The notes under the pieces were generated by a model. The model ran no database searches. It worked only from the letters and a program-made list of their open reading frames with translations, and was not told where the DNA came from. Shown here piece after piece: positions 37,069 to 49,702 of a DNA stretch of 64,000 nucleotides. Source of the DNA: Sanguinoderma infundibulare. Taxonomy: Eukaryota; Basidiomycota; Agaricomycetes; Polyporales; Polyporaceae. The number at the start of each line of letters is the position of its first letter. The first letter of the stretch is position 1. Location of the stretch: NCBI GenBank assembly GCA_032821775.1, contig JAVLRN010000001.1, forward strand, positions 3,968,001-4,032,000, written 5' to 3'. Both the position numbers and the translations under genes were made by a program.

Positions 37069-39849
37069 TTAGAAGTTGGCGTGCCGTGTCGGGTTGATGA
37101 TGGGTAGCGGATGCGCCTCGGTGTTGAACACGTATTCTGTGCCGTGGGGCCACGTTAGCGACGGAATGGATGCCGAACGGCTGGTAGCAAGAGGGGAAGG
37201 GAAGAGAAAGAAACGCACGGCTCAGCGGGACGACCGAATCGTCCTCGAACAGCAAGTACAGGTACTTCAGCGTCTCGCTCTGCGCACCGAACACAGAAAC
37301 ACACTCGCTTTCAGCACGCGCACCCGACAAGGAAGAGAGGGGAAGAAGGAAAGGGCTGTCGGGCGCACCATCAAGAACGTCTCCATCTTGTCCTCGTGCT
37401 CGACGGGGACGGCGTCGACGTTGAGCACGCTCGCGTACCCGCCCGTGTCGACCTTGCAGTGGCGCTCGATCGCGCTGAAGATGGCCCAGCCGTGCTGGCG
37501 GTACTTGTCGTCGCCCGTGAGGCGGTAGGCGATGAAGAGCGACTCGACCGTCTCGGGCCGGAGGATGTACCGCGCGTCGTACGGCGGCGGCGCCCCTGGT
37601 CTGTCGATTACGGACGCGAACGCCCAGACGATGCCGAGAGGTTTCGTCAGCATTCGATCCCCGCATGCACACGCGGCGAGGAGAAGAGAGGAGAAGAGAA
37701 GAGAGGAGAGGAGGGGTGTAAACGCACTGTGCGCCCTTGATGTACCAGTCCTGCGGCATGCTCGCGCCGAGGGCGACGGCGGGCAGGTTATCGTTCGGGA
37801 TCCGGAAGTGCGCGATCTCGGGCGAGAGGCCCGTCGCGGTGTCGTGCGTGCGCATGCACGTCTCGATGAGCTCGACGCCCGTGCGCCAGTCGCGCTTGCC
37901 GGTCGCCGTCAGCTGGCCCGGGCGCGGGGGGACGGAGACGGGGAGCGCGTTCGCGCCGCTGGTCACCGCGCCGAGCATGAGCGAGCCCCCGAGGAAGCAC
38001 ACGAGGTGGTCTTGTTTCGGGGTGAGGCGCCATGAGCTAGTGCAAATGATATGATATCAGCCATCCTTGGGTTGGGAGGCGAGACGGCTGGCTGGGTGCA
38101 TACGTACACTTGTCCAGAGCGATCGCGCTCGGGGATGAGCTCCGACGTGTAGGTCAACTTGGCGAATTCGCTTTTCTTGATCAGGTGGGCGTGTATGCCG
38201 TCCATTGCGCCATTGTACATCTGAGACATCATGAGACACAGCCGGGCGAGAGCAAACGATCGCACAGGCTAACCTCTTGGTATACAGGTTCCGATAAATT
38301 CTTGTCTTGTGGTCAGCATCAGACGAGTTGTATCGAAATGGAGGCGCATACAGTCTGCAAGTATTGTTTCCTACAGCAACGCCGTCAGCGCATTTCCGAG
38401 GAACGATGGACAGAAAAGAAACTTACAAGAGGTACTCGTAGTACGAGTCACCACGGGAACCGAGTCGTATCGCGGACAGCACGAAACGACCATCCTCCGG
38501 GCTACACGAATGAATTTCTCAGCAGCTGCGATAGTTTTCAGCAACGGGACGCACTTCATGAATATTGAAGCAAGTCCTGAAGTCAGGGTCGCTTCCTTTA
38601 TAATTCGCATGACCTACTTTGCATGTTAGCTTGCAATTTTCAAAGTTGAGTTGCAGAGGGGGACACGAATCACCCTTTCCGCAGCATCCCAATAGACGTC
38701 ATCGTCCGTCAAGTAACTCAGATACCTGAACTCGAGCTGTAGAGTGGAAATCTCTGCGGTGCTAACAAGCCCGTTGTTGTCACCCGCCGGGACGCCTTTT
38801 CGCTGGGCAAGGTTGATCATCGAGAGCGGAAGTCCTGAAGGGGTGTCGAACGCAGGCATAATCCGGTCCGCGAGCTCCTTCGCCCTCTCGAGGTATAGCC
38901 CGTCCTGAGAGAAGTGGTACGCCGACAACAGCCCACCCAGCACACGGATCGTAGTCTGCGCTGCGCGTCAACGAGGATAGGATAGGGATAAGATGGGTCC
39001 ATGCGTTTCGGACAAACCTCGAACGTGTTGAAGTTCGCGTCTTGATCAAGCGACATCTTCGTCTCCACCCATTTTCGCGCTCGCGCATACTCGTCGTGGA
39101 GACCCATGAGCAGCATGGTATCGATAGAGTCGATGACGGTGTAGCCAATGCCGCCGGCCTCCGTCAAGTTCGTCCCCTTGTGGCTGATGGGATGGTACTC
39201 GTCGTCGCCCATGGCGTCTCGTTCTGTTTCCATGAACACTCGATTGCCCAGTCATCAAAACGAATAAACGCACCATATGCAAGCCATGCGTGCTAACCCA
39301 CCCCGCCATGTTTAGCATGTAAGACGCGTCCTGGCTGAGATCTGTGATTTGCTCACCCTGAACGCATCGACCACAGCATCCCTCTTCTCTACATCCGCGA
39401 CGAAGGATACTGACGATGCACCAAGCCCCGCGTCCTCGTCTGTCCCGAGGAACTCGTTCAAGGGATCCAGCACCAAAGATGGATCCTTCGCGATTCCGTC
39501 AGCCTCCCTCTCGCCACCCCCCGCAATCAAAAAACACGCACCCTGTACACAAACACCGCCAACACCGACAGTAGCACTACCACAAGGAGCGTTCCCCTCG
39601 ACGACGTCCCAGCCCCAATCTCAGTCCCAAACCCAACGCTCTTTGCCCTCGAACGTTGATTGCTGTCCTGTGTACGCAATCCCAAACGAACCGTTCCCGT
39701 GAGCCCTCCCACACGCCGTCCACGCAAAACAGAAATAGAGTGACGAGTACGTTCTCAGTCGTCTCAGACCCCTTCTTCGTCTCCTCAGCGGTCCCCTTCG
39801 CTTTCTCCTTCCCCGCGTTGGTTCTCTTGCGAACGCCGCCTTCTGCCAT
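37069..39849 (-). CDS. Class I alpha-1,2-mannosidase (GH47), type II membrane protein
   Basis: About 15 exons encode roughly 600 residues. Exon 1 is basic (RKRTNAGKEKAKGT); exon 2 carries the signal anchor (LLVVVLLSVLAVFVYR), so the enzyme faces the ER/Golgi lumen. GH47 hallmarks in order: HAWLAY, DSIDTMLLMGL, FETTIRVLGGLLSAY, EDGRFVLSAIRLGSRGDSYY, YNGAMDGIHAHLI, SPEIAHF, ARYILRPETVESLF (catalytic Glu), HCKVDTGGYASV, SETLKYLYLLFEDD and C-terminal FNTEAHPL, whose Thr binds calcium. These enzymes trim alpha-1,2 mannose from N-glycans for maturation or ER quality control. One intron near 39.53 kb appears to be only about 32 nt, so that junction is uncertain. ER versus Golgi subclass is not settled. 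Confidence 0.92.
37677..37716 (+). repeat. GA-rich polypurine tract inside a GH47 intron
   Basis: About 40 nt of almost pure A/G made of GAGAA and GAGGA units on the plus strand. The coding strand therefore carries a polypyrimidine tract within the intron. Confidence 0.8.
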
Positions 39850-40280
39850 GCTGTTTCTTGACAGGTCGTGTGCTCCCGAGCGCCTACTGAAGGGATCCGA
39901 GTGCCAGCGCGTCGAACCGACCGTCGCGAGCCCTAGTGTCTATAGCCTTTGAATGCTGCCAGAGGAAGAATGAATAGACCAAAAGCAGGGGGCCAGAAGA
40001 GGAGTGTGTCAGGAGAAGGACTGGTAGCAGCCAGCTCAGCTCTTCTGCACACACGTGACTTTATCCTGGACAAGCATCGCGCAGCGGCCAGACTACCACG
40101 GCTTCCTGCTGCGCAACTGGCGAGAAAACCACGTAGCATGTCACACGACTGGTCTATGTATGTTCGGACACGTACGACATCTGACCATGTCATTCAAGTC
40201 AACGCCAGGAGAAACATCACAATGTACATCTACCGGCATCTAGTGTCCTCGGGGTTCTTCCGACACACATCCGGCTAACC
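39850..40280. other. GH47 promoter and dioxygenase 3' region
   Basis: Between two minus-strand genes; nothing further recognised. Confidence 0.5.
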
Positions 40281-41775
40281 TCACGCCCACTTCTCGACGT
40301 CCTCCGCGCTGGGACCGGTGGGGTCTTCCGACGCCGCCAGGTTACACTGGTGGAAGGCGCGGACCTGGTCCGGCTTGAACGCGCCGACGACGGTGTGGAG
40401 GACACCGCGGTTGTGGAACAGGACGAGATCCTTCTCGCGCCTGTTGCGCCACGACCAATTCGTCAGGAAAAAAAACCTCTCAATGTTACGCATGGCCCCA
40501 AGCAAACTTACCAGTCATGGGGATACACGAGCTAAATATGCAAACGAGCGTGAGTGAGCCATAGTCGCCCCATACCGAACACAACTCACTTTCGGAGCAA
40601 TCGCAGGACGTTGCATCTTGTACAGCAGGTCCCTGACTTCCTTGAGATCGGTCAGGCGTGCGCCATCCGGGTACAGTGCATCCTCGCGCTTCGCGCCTTC
40701 CGGTAGGGGCTCGATCAGCAGTTCTGACACACCGCAAGGGTGCACTTGGAAGTGCAGATCCCCGGTCACAGGGTTCTTCCACGTCTGTCCTCCGCGATCG
40801 AAACATGAGTGATCCCGTTCTATAGTGTACGATCGACGAAGACCTACCATCGGGAGAACCTTGACCTTGGCCTCCTCCCATGGCGGGAGCTCGTTCAGTG
40901 ACATCTCGAGACCCTCGGAGAGGATGCCGAGGCCGGTCGGGAGCGCGCGCGCAGGCGCCATCCAGACGTACGGGTGCGGGGCGTACTTGACCTTCGTGCG
41001 AACAGCGACGCTCTTGAGTTCTGCAGGGAGCATGTCGAACATCATCTTGCCGGACACGAACGCCGTCGTCCCGAGCGGAACATCGAGCTCGTCCCCCGTG
41101 TCGTCGTCGTACCGCACGGTCTGGTGGGGTCCTGCGGGCACCGTCACGCCGTAGAGCGTGGTGACCTTCGGTGGGGAGAGGTCGTACAATGCGGCGTCGA
41201 TGTGCCAGCGGTAGAAGCGGGTGTAGCCCTTGGCCTCGTCCGCTTCCGAGACGCGGGTCTTGTGGAAGGTCGTGTGGGAGGGATGCTTGAGCTTCGCTTC
41301 TGCGAGGCCCTCGTGGCCGTACACGGTGCCATTCCCGATAAGCTGCACCTGAGGGACGCGCGGGATGGTCTTCAAATCGGGGTGGAGGATGGACTTCTTC
41401 TCGCCCTCGGTCTTTTTGTTTCCGTGCCCGTAGCTCTCGGACGACGGGTCGAACGCCTGTGGGGCATGAGGGTGAAGGGAGCAACGCGCGACAAGATGGA
41501 CCGGTACTCGTACCTTTGTGAGCGCATACTGCTGCTCTGGAGAGAGGTCTACGTCTCGGAAGAGGAGCGCACCGTGCTGTTTACCTACGCTTCAGCCAGC
41601 TAGCCGTCTGCGGATACACAACCTGTCGGACCTTATACAGGAGATCGTGCACCTCTTTGAACTGCTCCGGGCTGAGTGTCCCCGGGTTCACGCCCTTGAC
41701 CTCCCTCCCAAAGTCCTTCAAAGCAGACGCGTCGGCGGTCGGGGGTACGGGGAGCGGAGCGACTTCGATGGCCAT
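40281..41775 (-). CDS. TauD-type Fe(II)/2-oxoglutarate-dependent dioxygenase
   Basis: Six exons give about 385 residues, starting MAIEVAPLPVPPT (41775) and ending AEDVEKWA. The iron site is visible: TRFYRWHIDAALYD supplies the His-x-Asp pair, and FHNRGVLHTVVGAF the distal His. VHPCGVSELLIEP and VYPHDWREKDLVLFHNRGVL are typical of fungal taurine/sulfonate dioxygenases. Enzymes of this family hydroxylate taurine, other sulfonates or herbicide-like acids, releasing sulfite or an aldehyde; the substrate cannot be deduced. There is no signal peptide, so it is cytosolic. It diverges from centrin across about 420 bp, and there are no sulfur-metabolism genes beside it. Confidence 0.88.
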
Positions 41776-42195
41776 GATGTCAGCTGTAGCAGTCGTGGAG
41801 TTGTGCAGCGAGTCCACTCGAACTGGTGGATGGTGGGGGTTGAAAACAAAGGGCAGACGGGCGATAGCAAGCAGCGCGTGCTGTGGTCGTGGTCGCAGTC
41901 TGGATAGTGAAGCGAACGCCTCGGACCTTATCATCGTACTGCTACTAGCAGGTCTCGAGACCAGGTCGGCGGCTTAATGCACGCATGCGGGGAAGATAAG
42001 ATAAGATGCTGCGCTGTGACCGAATAGGCGCGCCCGCATTTGCGCATGCACCACGTGGGCGGCACGCCGGAAACAAGCGACGGTCGCATCGACGCGTCTC
42101 TTGTGGTTCGCGTTGTCTGGTTCGCGTCTCCATCGTCCTACCATCCTCGTCGCGCCCCATCTACGCGTCTTCACACCACACAAGCCACACACGCG
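41776..42195. other. Divergent promoter of dioxygenase and centrin
   Basis: 420 bp between divergent ATGs. It contains ACACAAGCCACACACGCG just before the centrin ATG. No TATA box seen. Confidence 0.5.
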
Positions 42196-43051
42196 ATGTA
42201 CGGATCTGCAGCTGTCCAGAAAGCCAAGAGGCGCACCCACTCTCGCCCGGAGCTCTCGGAGGAACAGAAGCAGGAGATCAAAGAGGCCTTCGAGCTCTTC
42301 GACACCGACAAGGACGGCTGCGTCGACTATCACGAGCTCAAAGTCGCGATGCGCGCCCTAGGCTTCGATCTCAAGAAGGCCGAGGTCCTCAAGATCCTAC
42401 GCGACCACGACAAGTCTGGCTCGGGGCTCGTCGAATTCGAAGACTTTGTCAAAATCAGTGCGTAGCCACATTTCCACCCTGACGTAGCCCCCCGGTGGCG
42501 CCACCCCGCCCCGCCCCGCGGTGCTGCGTAACCGCGACAGGAATGCTGACCGTTTCCCACCGCTATCCTCCGAACCTTGCCTTGGCTCGGCCTGTGATTC
42601 TCCGTCGTTCAACCACCGTCTCCGCGTGTCCAGTGACCGAGCGCATTTTGGCCCGGGATCCAATGGAAGAATTGCGCCGGGCGTTCCAACTGTTCGATGA
42701 CGACAACACCGGCAAGATTAGCCTGCGGAATCTTCGACGAGTCGCGAAAGAGATCGGGGACCGTCTGGAGGACGAAGAACTGTGAGTGCCGTGACATTAA
42801 TCACTTGCCTCTCTCCATTCTCCACACTTCCGTCCTCCATTTTCGTTCTCCCAGCTTGTCATGCTGCGCGGACCCCGGTTCTGTCGTCCGTCAATTCGTC
42901 ACGCTGTCCAATAAACGTCTGAAAACGCTCAATGCTCACGACTTGCTACTCTGTTTCTTCCAGACAGGCGATGATAGACGAGTTTGATCTCGACCAGGAC
43001 GGGGAGATCAACGAACAGGAATTCTATGCGATAATGACAGACGACGCGTAG
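42196..43051 (+). CDS. CDC31: Centrin (Cdc31 type)
   Basis: Exons 42196-42457, 42634-42781 and 42964-43051 give 165 residues. A short basic N-terminus precedes four EF-hands. EF1 ([12 protein letters not shown]) and EF4 ([12 protein letters not shown]) are canonical calcium loops. EF2 ([14 protein letters not shown]) is stretched and probably non-binding. EF3 ([12 protein letters not shown]) ends in Asn rather than Glu. The linker [12 protein letters not shown] is a centrin signature. Fungal Cdc31 acts in spindle pole body duplication and in nuclear-pore TREX-2 and nucleotide-excision-repair complexes. The stretched EF2 also occurs in yeast Cdc31, so it is not a defect. Confidence 0.95.
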
Positions 43052-44758
43052 CCTCGAGGCTCGACAGCCTCGGCTCTTCCCCCATGCTAGCCATCCACCT
43101 CTCGGCGTCTTTGCCAAGGCTGTCGTTGGCTGCCACGGATCCACTTCATTTTCCCGCGCCGCTGGGCTCGCTCTCGAGCTCCGCGCCGTCTGCTCGTCCC
43201 GTTATTGATGTACACCTGCTCTGTTCTGTCGTTGTATTACCGACCCCAACCGCAAGACACAGTCATCAGCTCGACGGGTGTCAATACGGGCCCGTCATGC
43301 CATTGTGAGTTCTGCCGATCGTCTTTTCGACTGCCTGCTTACTGATATGGTGCCCTGGCCGTTCCACTGGTCCAGGGCTCTTTCTGAACAATACATAAGA
43401 TTCGCAGTATTCGGGGTAGAATACACACCGTCCTTCTCGAAGATCGCGGGCGGCTCAGAGCAAGACACAAGAATGATAACGTGCATCATCGTGCGGCCGC
43501 AATGAGCAACATAAGCAGCCCTTGGACGTTATAGACGCACCCGTCTCGGACAAGGCCCGCATGCGCTGGCTCTAGTCTTATTCGGCACTCGCGGGCAGCG
43601 CGAGTCTAAAAATGAGGTTAGCTATAAGAATAAACACTGGGACGATCGGGCTCGCGATCGGGCGATCCCCAGTGCTTTCCATTCATTGACGCATTCGGCG
43701 GCTTCTGCCACAACGCCAACCCCACCGTCGTCAGCAGTCAGTAAGCAACAAGTCCCCGCCAGCCGCTGCCCGCGCATTCGACGCACCTCGACGGTGGGGC
43801 GCGGCGTTGACGTTGATGTGCGACGGCCGCAGATCGCTCTCGTCTACATAACTTTCGCCTGTGACCCGTCAGCGCGGCCCGAGGCCTGTTATGGGCATCC
43901 GCCGCGCCTGCTCCCAGCGTGGGCTCCGCGATCGATGCGGATCTGCGTTCGGCTCGGGGTGTCCGTTAAGCTCGGAGTGCTGGCCCATGGCGGATGTTTC
44001 TCACCACCCGCAGCGGTATGGTTATTATGGCATAGCGCGCGGGCCGTTTGTCGATGGTGTTCGAATGCGCATGCAAGGGCTAAAAGAGGCCGCCGCGTTC
44101 GACTCGAACCGTGACGCGGTACCAGGACCACGGATGTCACGGTCCCGAGCCGGCCTTATGCACGGTCTCAGCCACAGCAGTTGGTGCCGCGCACGGTTGG
44201 CCGTATGAACCTGCACGGTAGCCGGCGGAAGGGACGAAAGGTTTGCGCGCGCGGGGGCGGGACGACGCGCGTCGTGCCTGACACTTGAGGCACTGACGTG
44301 TTACTTCGGGCACTGAGCTACTGGCAGCATCCGCGGCGAGGGCCGAGAGGGCGCGCCCCGAACAGGATGCCCCGCCGCGCGCGAGGGTCGGCGAGGGTGG
44401 AGCTCGCGGGTGGCGGGGGCATCTGATTTTCGGGGCAGGGTTCTGGGCCAAGGGACGGTGGGGAGTGGGAGTGCTTCGAGCTGTGTGTGACTGACTGGTG
44501 CTTCTGACAGCGATCGGCGGCGGACAGCTGTCGATCGGACAAGACGGGCATGGCCTCCGTGGCTCGTCACAGGCTCCTGCAGCTCCCCCCATCGGCTCCG
44601 ACCGTGCGCGCGAATGGACTTTTCTCTTGAGCGGGCTTGGCAGGCGAGCGAGGTCCGGGTGATACGCACACGGGTGTGATGGAATAGCGTGCAAACACGA
44701 TGGTTATGTCTCGTGGGACGCGCATACGATAGCATACATATGTAACATACACATGGGT

Positions 44759-44782
44759 GGTACTGGTACTGGTACTGGTACT
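44759..44782 (+). repeat. Hexanucleotide microsatellite, four GGTACT units
   Basis: Four perfect tandem GGTACT copies, followed by looser GGATACAGATACAG repeats. Confidence 0.9.
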
Positions 44783-45211
44783 GACAACGGAGACGGATAC
44801 AGATACAGTGGGCGGGTTACAGTAAGCGATACAGAGGTACACAGCAGATGATACAGCCATAGCGTCCGGGAGAGGGGGTGGGGCTAATACACAGACACAG
44901 ACGCAGACACATCCGGGGGACGAACGCAAACACAACACAGACGAGGCGGCAGCGAAACACAAACGGAACGAAACGGAATAATGATCGTGCAAGTTGAGGC
45001 AAATAAAGACGAAAGGGAGGGGAGGAGCATGGATAGTGGAGGATCATCGTGACAGAGCCATTCATCCCATGTCGTTACCCATCGTTAAAGAGGACGCCGG
45101 TCCTCAATCTATAAACCGAACCCGGCAGGAAGAAAAAACCCGCGAAAGCGAAAGGAGAGACCCGGGGATCCCGAGGCGAGGCGTGAAAGTCGTAAAAAAT
45201 GTCCCCATCGT

Positions 45212-45225
45212 ACACACACACACAC
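45212..45225 (+). repeat. (AC)7 microsatellite
   Basis: Seven AC dinucleotides, about 50 nt downstream of the zinc-finger stop codon, within its probable 3' UTR. Confidence 0.85.
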
Positions 45226-45276
45226 GTGTACACAGACCGTGATGAAGCTGGCCCGGAGGCCGCTTGCTTGCGGACG

Positions 45277-46955
45277 TCAGAGACGGCCGCTCTTGGGCAT
45301 CTGGAAGCCCTTGTGCACCCGCATGTGCTGCCCGAGGTTGTCGTGGCGGCTGAAGTCCTTGCCGCACCCAGGGTAAGGGCACTTGTGGGCTGTAAGAGAA
45401 ACAGGACGGTGTCGGTCAGCATGCAATCCGCAGCCCGGCCACAGGAATGGATCACGGGGGATGGGGGGATGGGTACGCACGCTTCTCGTTCGTGTGGATG
45501 CTCCGCACATGCCGCTTCAGGTGCTCGCCACGCGCGAAGCACTTGCCGCACCCAGGGACCTTGCACATGTACATCCGCTGCGCAAAGACAAAGACACCCC
45601 GTCAGCCGCTGCGTACACCAAGCAAAAGCAGGACGACGTACCTTTTGCATACCCGTCTCGCTGACCTGCTGCACCGTCGGCACCCTCCGCCCCCGGCTCT
45701 TCTTCGTCAGGTTCGGGACGGGCACCGGGGGCGCGAGCCGCCTGCCGCCGCCCAGGGACCCCGCGGCGGGCGAGGCCGAGGACGACATCACGGTAGGGGC
45801 CTCGCCCTGCCGCTGCCGCCGCGTGCGGGGTCCGGACTGGACGTACTCGTCATCATCGTCGTCGCCGTCGCGCTCGGACTCGCCGCTCGACGCGTGGTAG
45901 TCGTCCTCGGACGAGCTCGTGAAGCTCACCGAGCGCGGCCGCTTCCGCTGGTTCGGCCCTCCCGCCGCGTGCACGGGGACGGGCGCGGAGACGACGAGGG
46001 AGGGCGAGTCGCCGCCGCTCGTGCTGCTGCTGTCGAGGTCGAAGTCGGTGAAGTCGGCCGGGCTCGCGCCGCTCGACCCGAGCGGGTGCGCGGAGGTCAT
46101 GGTGAAGCGCGGGTCGCAGCTCTGGCCTGGCGGCCCGCCGACGTCCTGCAGCTGCGCGTAGGGCGACGAGGGCGAGATGGCGGGGGAGACCTGCGCGGGG
46201 TGGACGTAGCGCGGCATCTCGGCGTCGGGGTAGTCGGCGTACGGTAGCGTCTCGTTGCTGAGCATGTACGGCGAGACGTTGGCCACGTCCTGCGGACCGC
46301 CCTGGTGCGGCTGCTGGTCGTGGTAGCCGTAGCCGACCGGTGGTTGGGGTGTGGGCTCGGCGGGTTGGAAGTGGCCCGTAGCGAGGTTGTAGGAAGCGGC
46401 GAGCGAGGGGTGCTGGTCGTTGTGGAGGGGTGTCGAGCCGGACATATGGTCTGCGAACGAAGGGAGGTAGAGACCGTTGTAGGACTCGATGTGGGGGCCG
46501 TCTTCGCCCTTTGCAGAGGAGTGTATGATGTTGCCGTCCGCAAGGTCGTAGGACGCGGATCCATAAGGGTCTCCAGAGTACTGCGGGGCCTGGGATTGCT
46601 CTACCTGCTGAGGCCAGGACGAGGACGGGTACTGGTCGGCGTGGTAGGCTTGGGGTGCGGGTGTGTGGAGGTCCTGGTCGTTAACATCGTAAGGGGAACC
46701 CACGCGGCTGCCGCCGGCGATGAAGGAGCCAGAGTTGGAAGAAGATGAGTTCATAGAGTACGTCGACCGAAAGGACGAGGGAAGGAGATGGGAGGTGTAT
46801 TGCGGCATCTGGCGGGGAGCTGACGAGCGGACAAAGGAGGAATGAGCGGCGAGCGTATTTCGGTCAGCCACCCGATCACCAAAGTAGTTGTAATGAAGGG
46901 TCTGGTGATGGGGAGGCGAAGAATGTGAAAGCTGGAGAAGGATTGCGGCGTCCAT
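45277..46955 (-). CDS. C2H2 zinc-finger transcription factor, two C-terminal fingers
   Basis: Exons 45642-46955, 45481-45577 and 45277-45389 give 507 residues. The ATG at 46955 lies about 50 nt downstream of a TATA box. About 400 residues are low complexity, rich in Ser, Pro, Gln and Tyr, with an acidic run (SERDGDDDDDEYVQS) and a basic patch (NQRKRPRSVSF). Two fingers close the protein: YMCKVPGCGKCFARGEHLKRH and KCPYPGCGKDFSRHDNLGQH, each C-x4-C-x12-H-x3/4-H. One intron precedes the first finger and one lies between the fingers. The arrangement resembles developmental regulators of mushroom-forming fungi such as the factor called c2h2, but that orthology is a guess. Confidence 0.9.
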
Positions 46956-49125
46956 GTGCGTGAGGGTTGCAGAACAGAAGGAGTTGAGCGAAGGGGACCT
47001 GCAGGTTATATAAGGTGCAGGTGAGCGGAGGGCTCGACGGTCTGGACTGAGAGGGCGCGGATAGGCGGAAGAGGGATGAGACGGAGACAGGCTTATGAAC
47101 CGTTTTACGAGAGACGAGATCGGAGACAAATATGGCAACTGTGACCTACCGACGAAAGCCAATGGGAGCAAGACAATGAGGGAATATCTTTTTCAGGTAC
47201 GAGGCAGCGGAAGTGATCGAGCGGCGTCTTGGTGGAGCGTTGTAATCAGACCCGGGACCGCGTTACGAGCTGGATGTGACCCGTGGGGCGGATGGACCGG
47301 TGGAAGAGGATGCTAGAAGGTGATCTGGCACGAGCGTCGGGACGGGACGGACGGTGGGAGATGAGATGGAATGGAGTGGGTGGTCGAACTCGTTAATGGG
47401 TCGTAAGAAGGTTCTTTGGGAACTGGGAAACGCCAGGGGGCCGGAGGACTGGATCGACAAGCTGTGCAGAGGGATGCACGAGATATTGAATTGACGACAG
47501 CGGGGAGCCCTGGGCTGGGCGAGGTAAGTAGCGGGCACAAGGCGTGTGCCAGTGGGGTGCGCCGTGGGGAGCACTGGCTGGAGACGATAAGAGGGACGAA
47601 CAGGCCGGACGCCAAGTTGCAGCGAAACGGGGACGGCACAGACGTCGCGCACACAGCCAGCACACACGCCCTGGCTATGTTTTCAGCAGAGGTGGGCGCA
47701 TTGCCACCACAGCCGCGATAGGCCCCGGGTGATTCACACTCGGTTTGTGAAGCGAATTCGAATATTAATCGGCAGGCGCGCGTCCCCCATTAGGCAGCCT
47801 GAGCCCGGGGCTCTGCGCTCCCAGGCCCAGCCACCGACGCGTCCTCGACTCGTCCTTCTCCCGCCCTGCCTCTCGCCACTTGCTCTCCCCGACCTGCGTT
47901 CCCGCCCGCCCACCGCCCGCCTGCCCGCCCGCGTGCGCAGCCCACGACGCCTGCATACGATCCAGGCGCCGCAATCTCCCGTGCGATCACCCTGAATCTC
48001 CGATGCACCCAAATCTCACCATCCCTCTTTTGTACACGACCCAGGTATTCACGTTCACGTCCTCGATCCATCGCCTTCGTCATTTCCTAACCTGCTCATT
48101 GCGCCTGAGAACTACACCGTGCCCATCGATGACGCAGCCCTTACACGTCTGCATACCATATACACCGCTCGTACCGCCCGCCTGGGAACTCTTCTCTACT
48201 CAACGCCAGCAATGAAGCGTCCCCGCCGCGTTCCGAGCCCATTCGTGAAGCTCTAGACGCGTGGGACCCTCCAAAGGCACGTAATCATCTTGTAACCTCA
48301 GCTCCCCAGCTCCACGATCCTTCCTGCAGAACGCCGTATGTTTCCACCGTGACTCGTCCAGCCAAGGCCTTCCAGTCCTAGTCGCCCACCCTCGCCGGCT
48401 CGCGACCCAGAAGCACCACTCACGCCTGATCCGTCTGCCTCTAATCGACACGAGTTCTCGCGCAACAAGCCGGCGGCGTGAACGTGCATGCCAGTCTCCT
48501 TACCACACTGTACCCGCGTTCCCGCCTGCGTATTCGCTAGCGGCAGGTGCGGACCCTCCATCCGTTCCCGCGCCCCCCACGGTCCTAAGGGCGAGGACGG
48601 TGGTTGAATTTTGGGAGCTAGCTCCGTCCGCCTTCGGCGACGTACCCGCGCCACGCCCCAAACTCGAGGCCTGCTTCGCTAAACACACCGTCACGCCGGA
48701 GACGAGGCGAAGCTGAAACTTTCCAACGCGGGGACGTGGAGAACGGCCGTGCTATTGTCTCCGCTCCTTCCTTCTCTGATCTAGCGCGGGCGCCCGCGGC
48801 TTTCTCTCTGTGCGTAATGGCCGACTAATGTCTTACCTACTTACGCTCAGCAACACGACCTTCTCCCTTACACTCGTCGCTTAAAGAGAAGCCTTTGGAT
48901 TGACCCCAGCAGCAGCTCCGTCCGAGGACCCTGCAGAACCATGGCACCTTCCGCATGCTTGTGCGGTCAAAACTAGGTAGGGACCTTGTTCGCCGTCTAG
49001 GTAACGGTAGACGCGAGCGCGGCGAGCTAATGACTCAGAAAAGCAGCACAGTCCCTTGACTCGTTGCTCACGAGCCACCCACAGACTCCCGAGAACGCCA
49101 AATCATCCCCGGCCGGCTTGCCACC
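46956..49125. other. Zinc-finger gene promoter and gene-poor stretch
   Basis: GC-rich sequence with C-rich runs around 47.8-48.0 kb. Only short incidental frames occur. The first part is the zinc-finger promoter. Confidence 0.45.
47005..47012 (-). promoter_or_regulatory. TATA box of the zinc-finger gene
   Basis: TATATAAC on the minus strand, ending 50 nt before the ATG at 46955. Confidence 0.6.
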
Positions 49126-49702
49126 ATGCCCAGCTCGGCAACCCTACAAGAATACGTCAAGGTACGCGCTCGAAGCTCCATGACGATTGCAGGACGTTCA
49201 ACCACACCCGCAGAGATTGGCGGATTGCACGATCGCCTGCCGTGCGTTCCGCGGGATCGAGCCCGCACCGCGTCCCATCGAGTCAGTCTCCGGCGTCGCC
49301 GCCGTACGACCGCCTCGTCTCTGTTCAAAGCCGCCGACCAGATGGGCTTGGGTTTTGTTATTGGTTTTGGTTTGGGCGGCGGTGGCTTGCCCAGCCTGGC
49401 CATCCGACCCACCATCCGGTGCGGCAGCCCCGCGTCCCGCTGCGGGCGCTCCGTCACCTGCCCCACGAGCTGGGCTCTACTCCAAGCGTGACTGGAGGGA
49501 TCGCGGAGCCGCCGGGCGGATCGCGCACCTTCTTTTGCCTTTCCGATTTCGAAGATCTGGCCACACCCACACGGCGGGAGTCGCATCGGGTGGTGTGCCA
49601 TGGGTGTGGGTGTGTGAGGCGGTCGCCCACCGCAGCGCGGATGTTTCAGCGGCGCGGCGCGTGGAGGTCCGCCGATGGGGTGTACGTGTTGGGTTGGCTT
49701 GA
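49126..49702 (+). CDS. Possible small spliced gene (weak)
   Basis: An ATG opens MPSSATLQEYVK and meets a consensus donor (AAGGTACGC). A 52-nt intron ending CCGCAG joins in phase to RLADCTIACRAFRGIEPAPR and continues to a hydrophobic stretch (WAWVLLLVLVWAAVACPAW), which would make a small single-pass membrane protein. A different frame over the same bases gives MGLGFVIGFGLGGGG. The region is low complexity and no family is recognised, so this is a lead rather than a firm gene. Confidence 0.22.

Larger units (their letters stand above)
43052..45276. other. Gene-free stretch, 2.2 kb
   Basis: Between centrin and the 3' end of a zinc-finger gene. Simple repeats lie at 44759-44782 and 45212-45225. 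Open minus frames at 44.1-45.0 kb are built from repeats and are not called. Confidence 0.5.

Noticed and set aside
44090..44125. GTTCGACTC resembling a tRNA B box
   Set aside because: The flanking bases do not pair as a T stem and no A box lies upstream.
49180..49260. Palindromic GCGGG..CCCGC with a GATCGA loop resembling a tRNA T-arm
   Set aside because: The loop has six rather than seven bases, and no A box, anticodon arm or acceptor stem could be placed on either strand.
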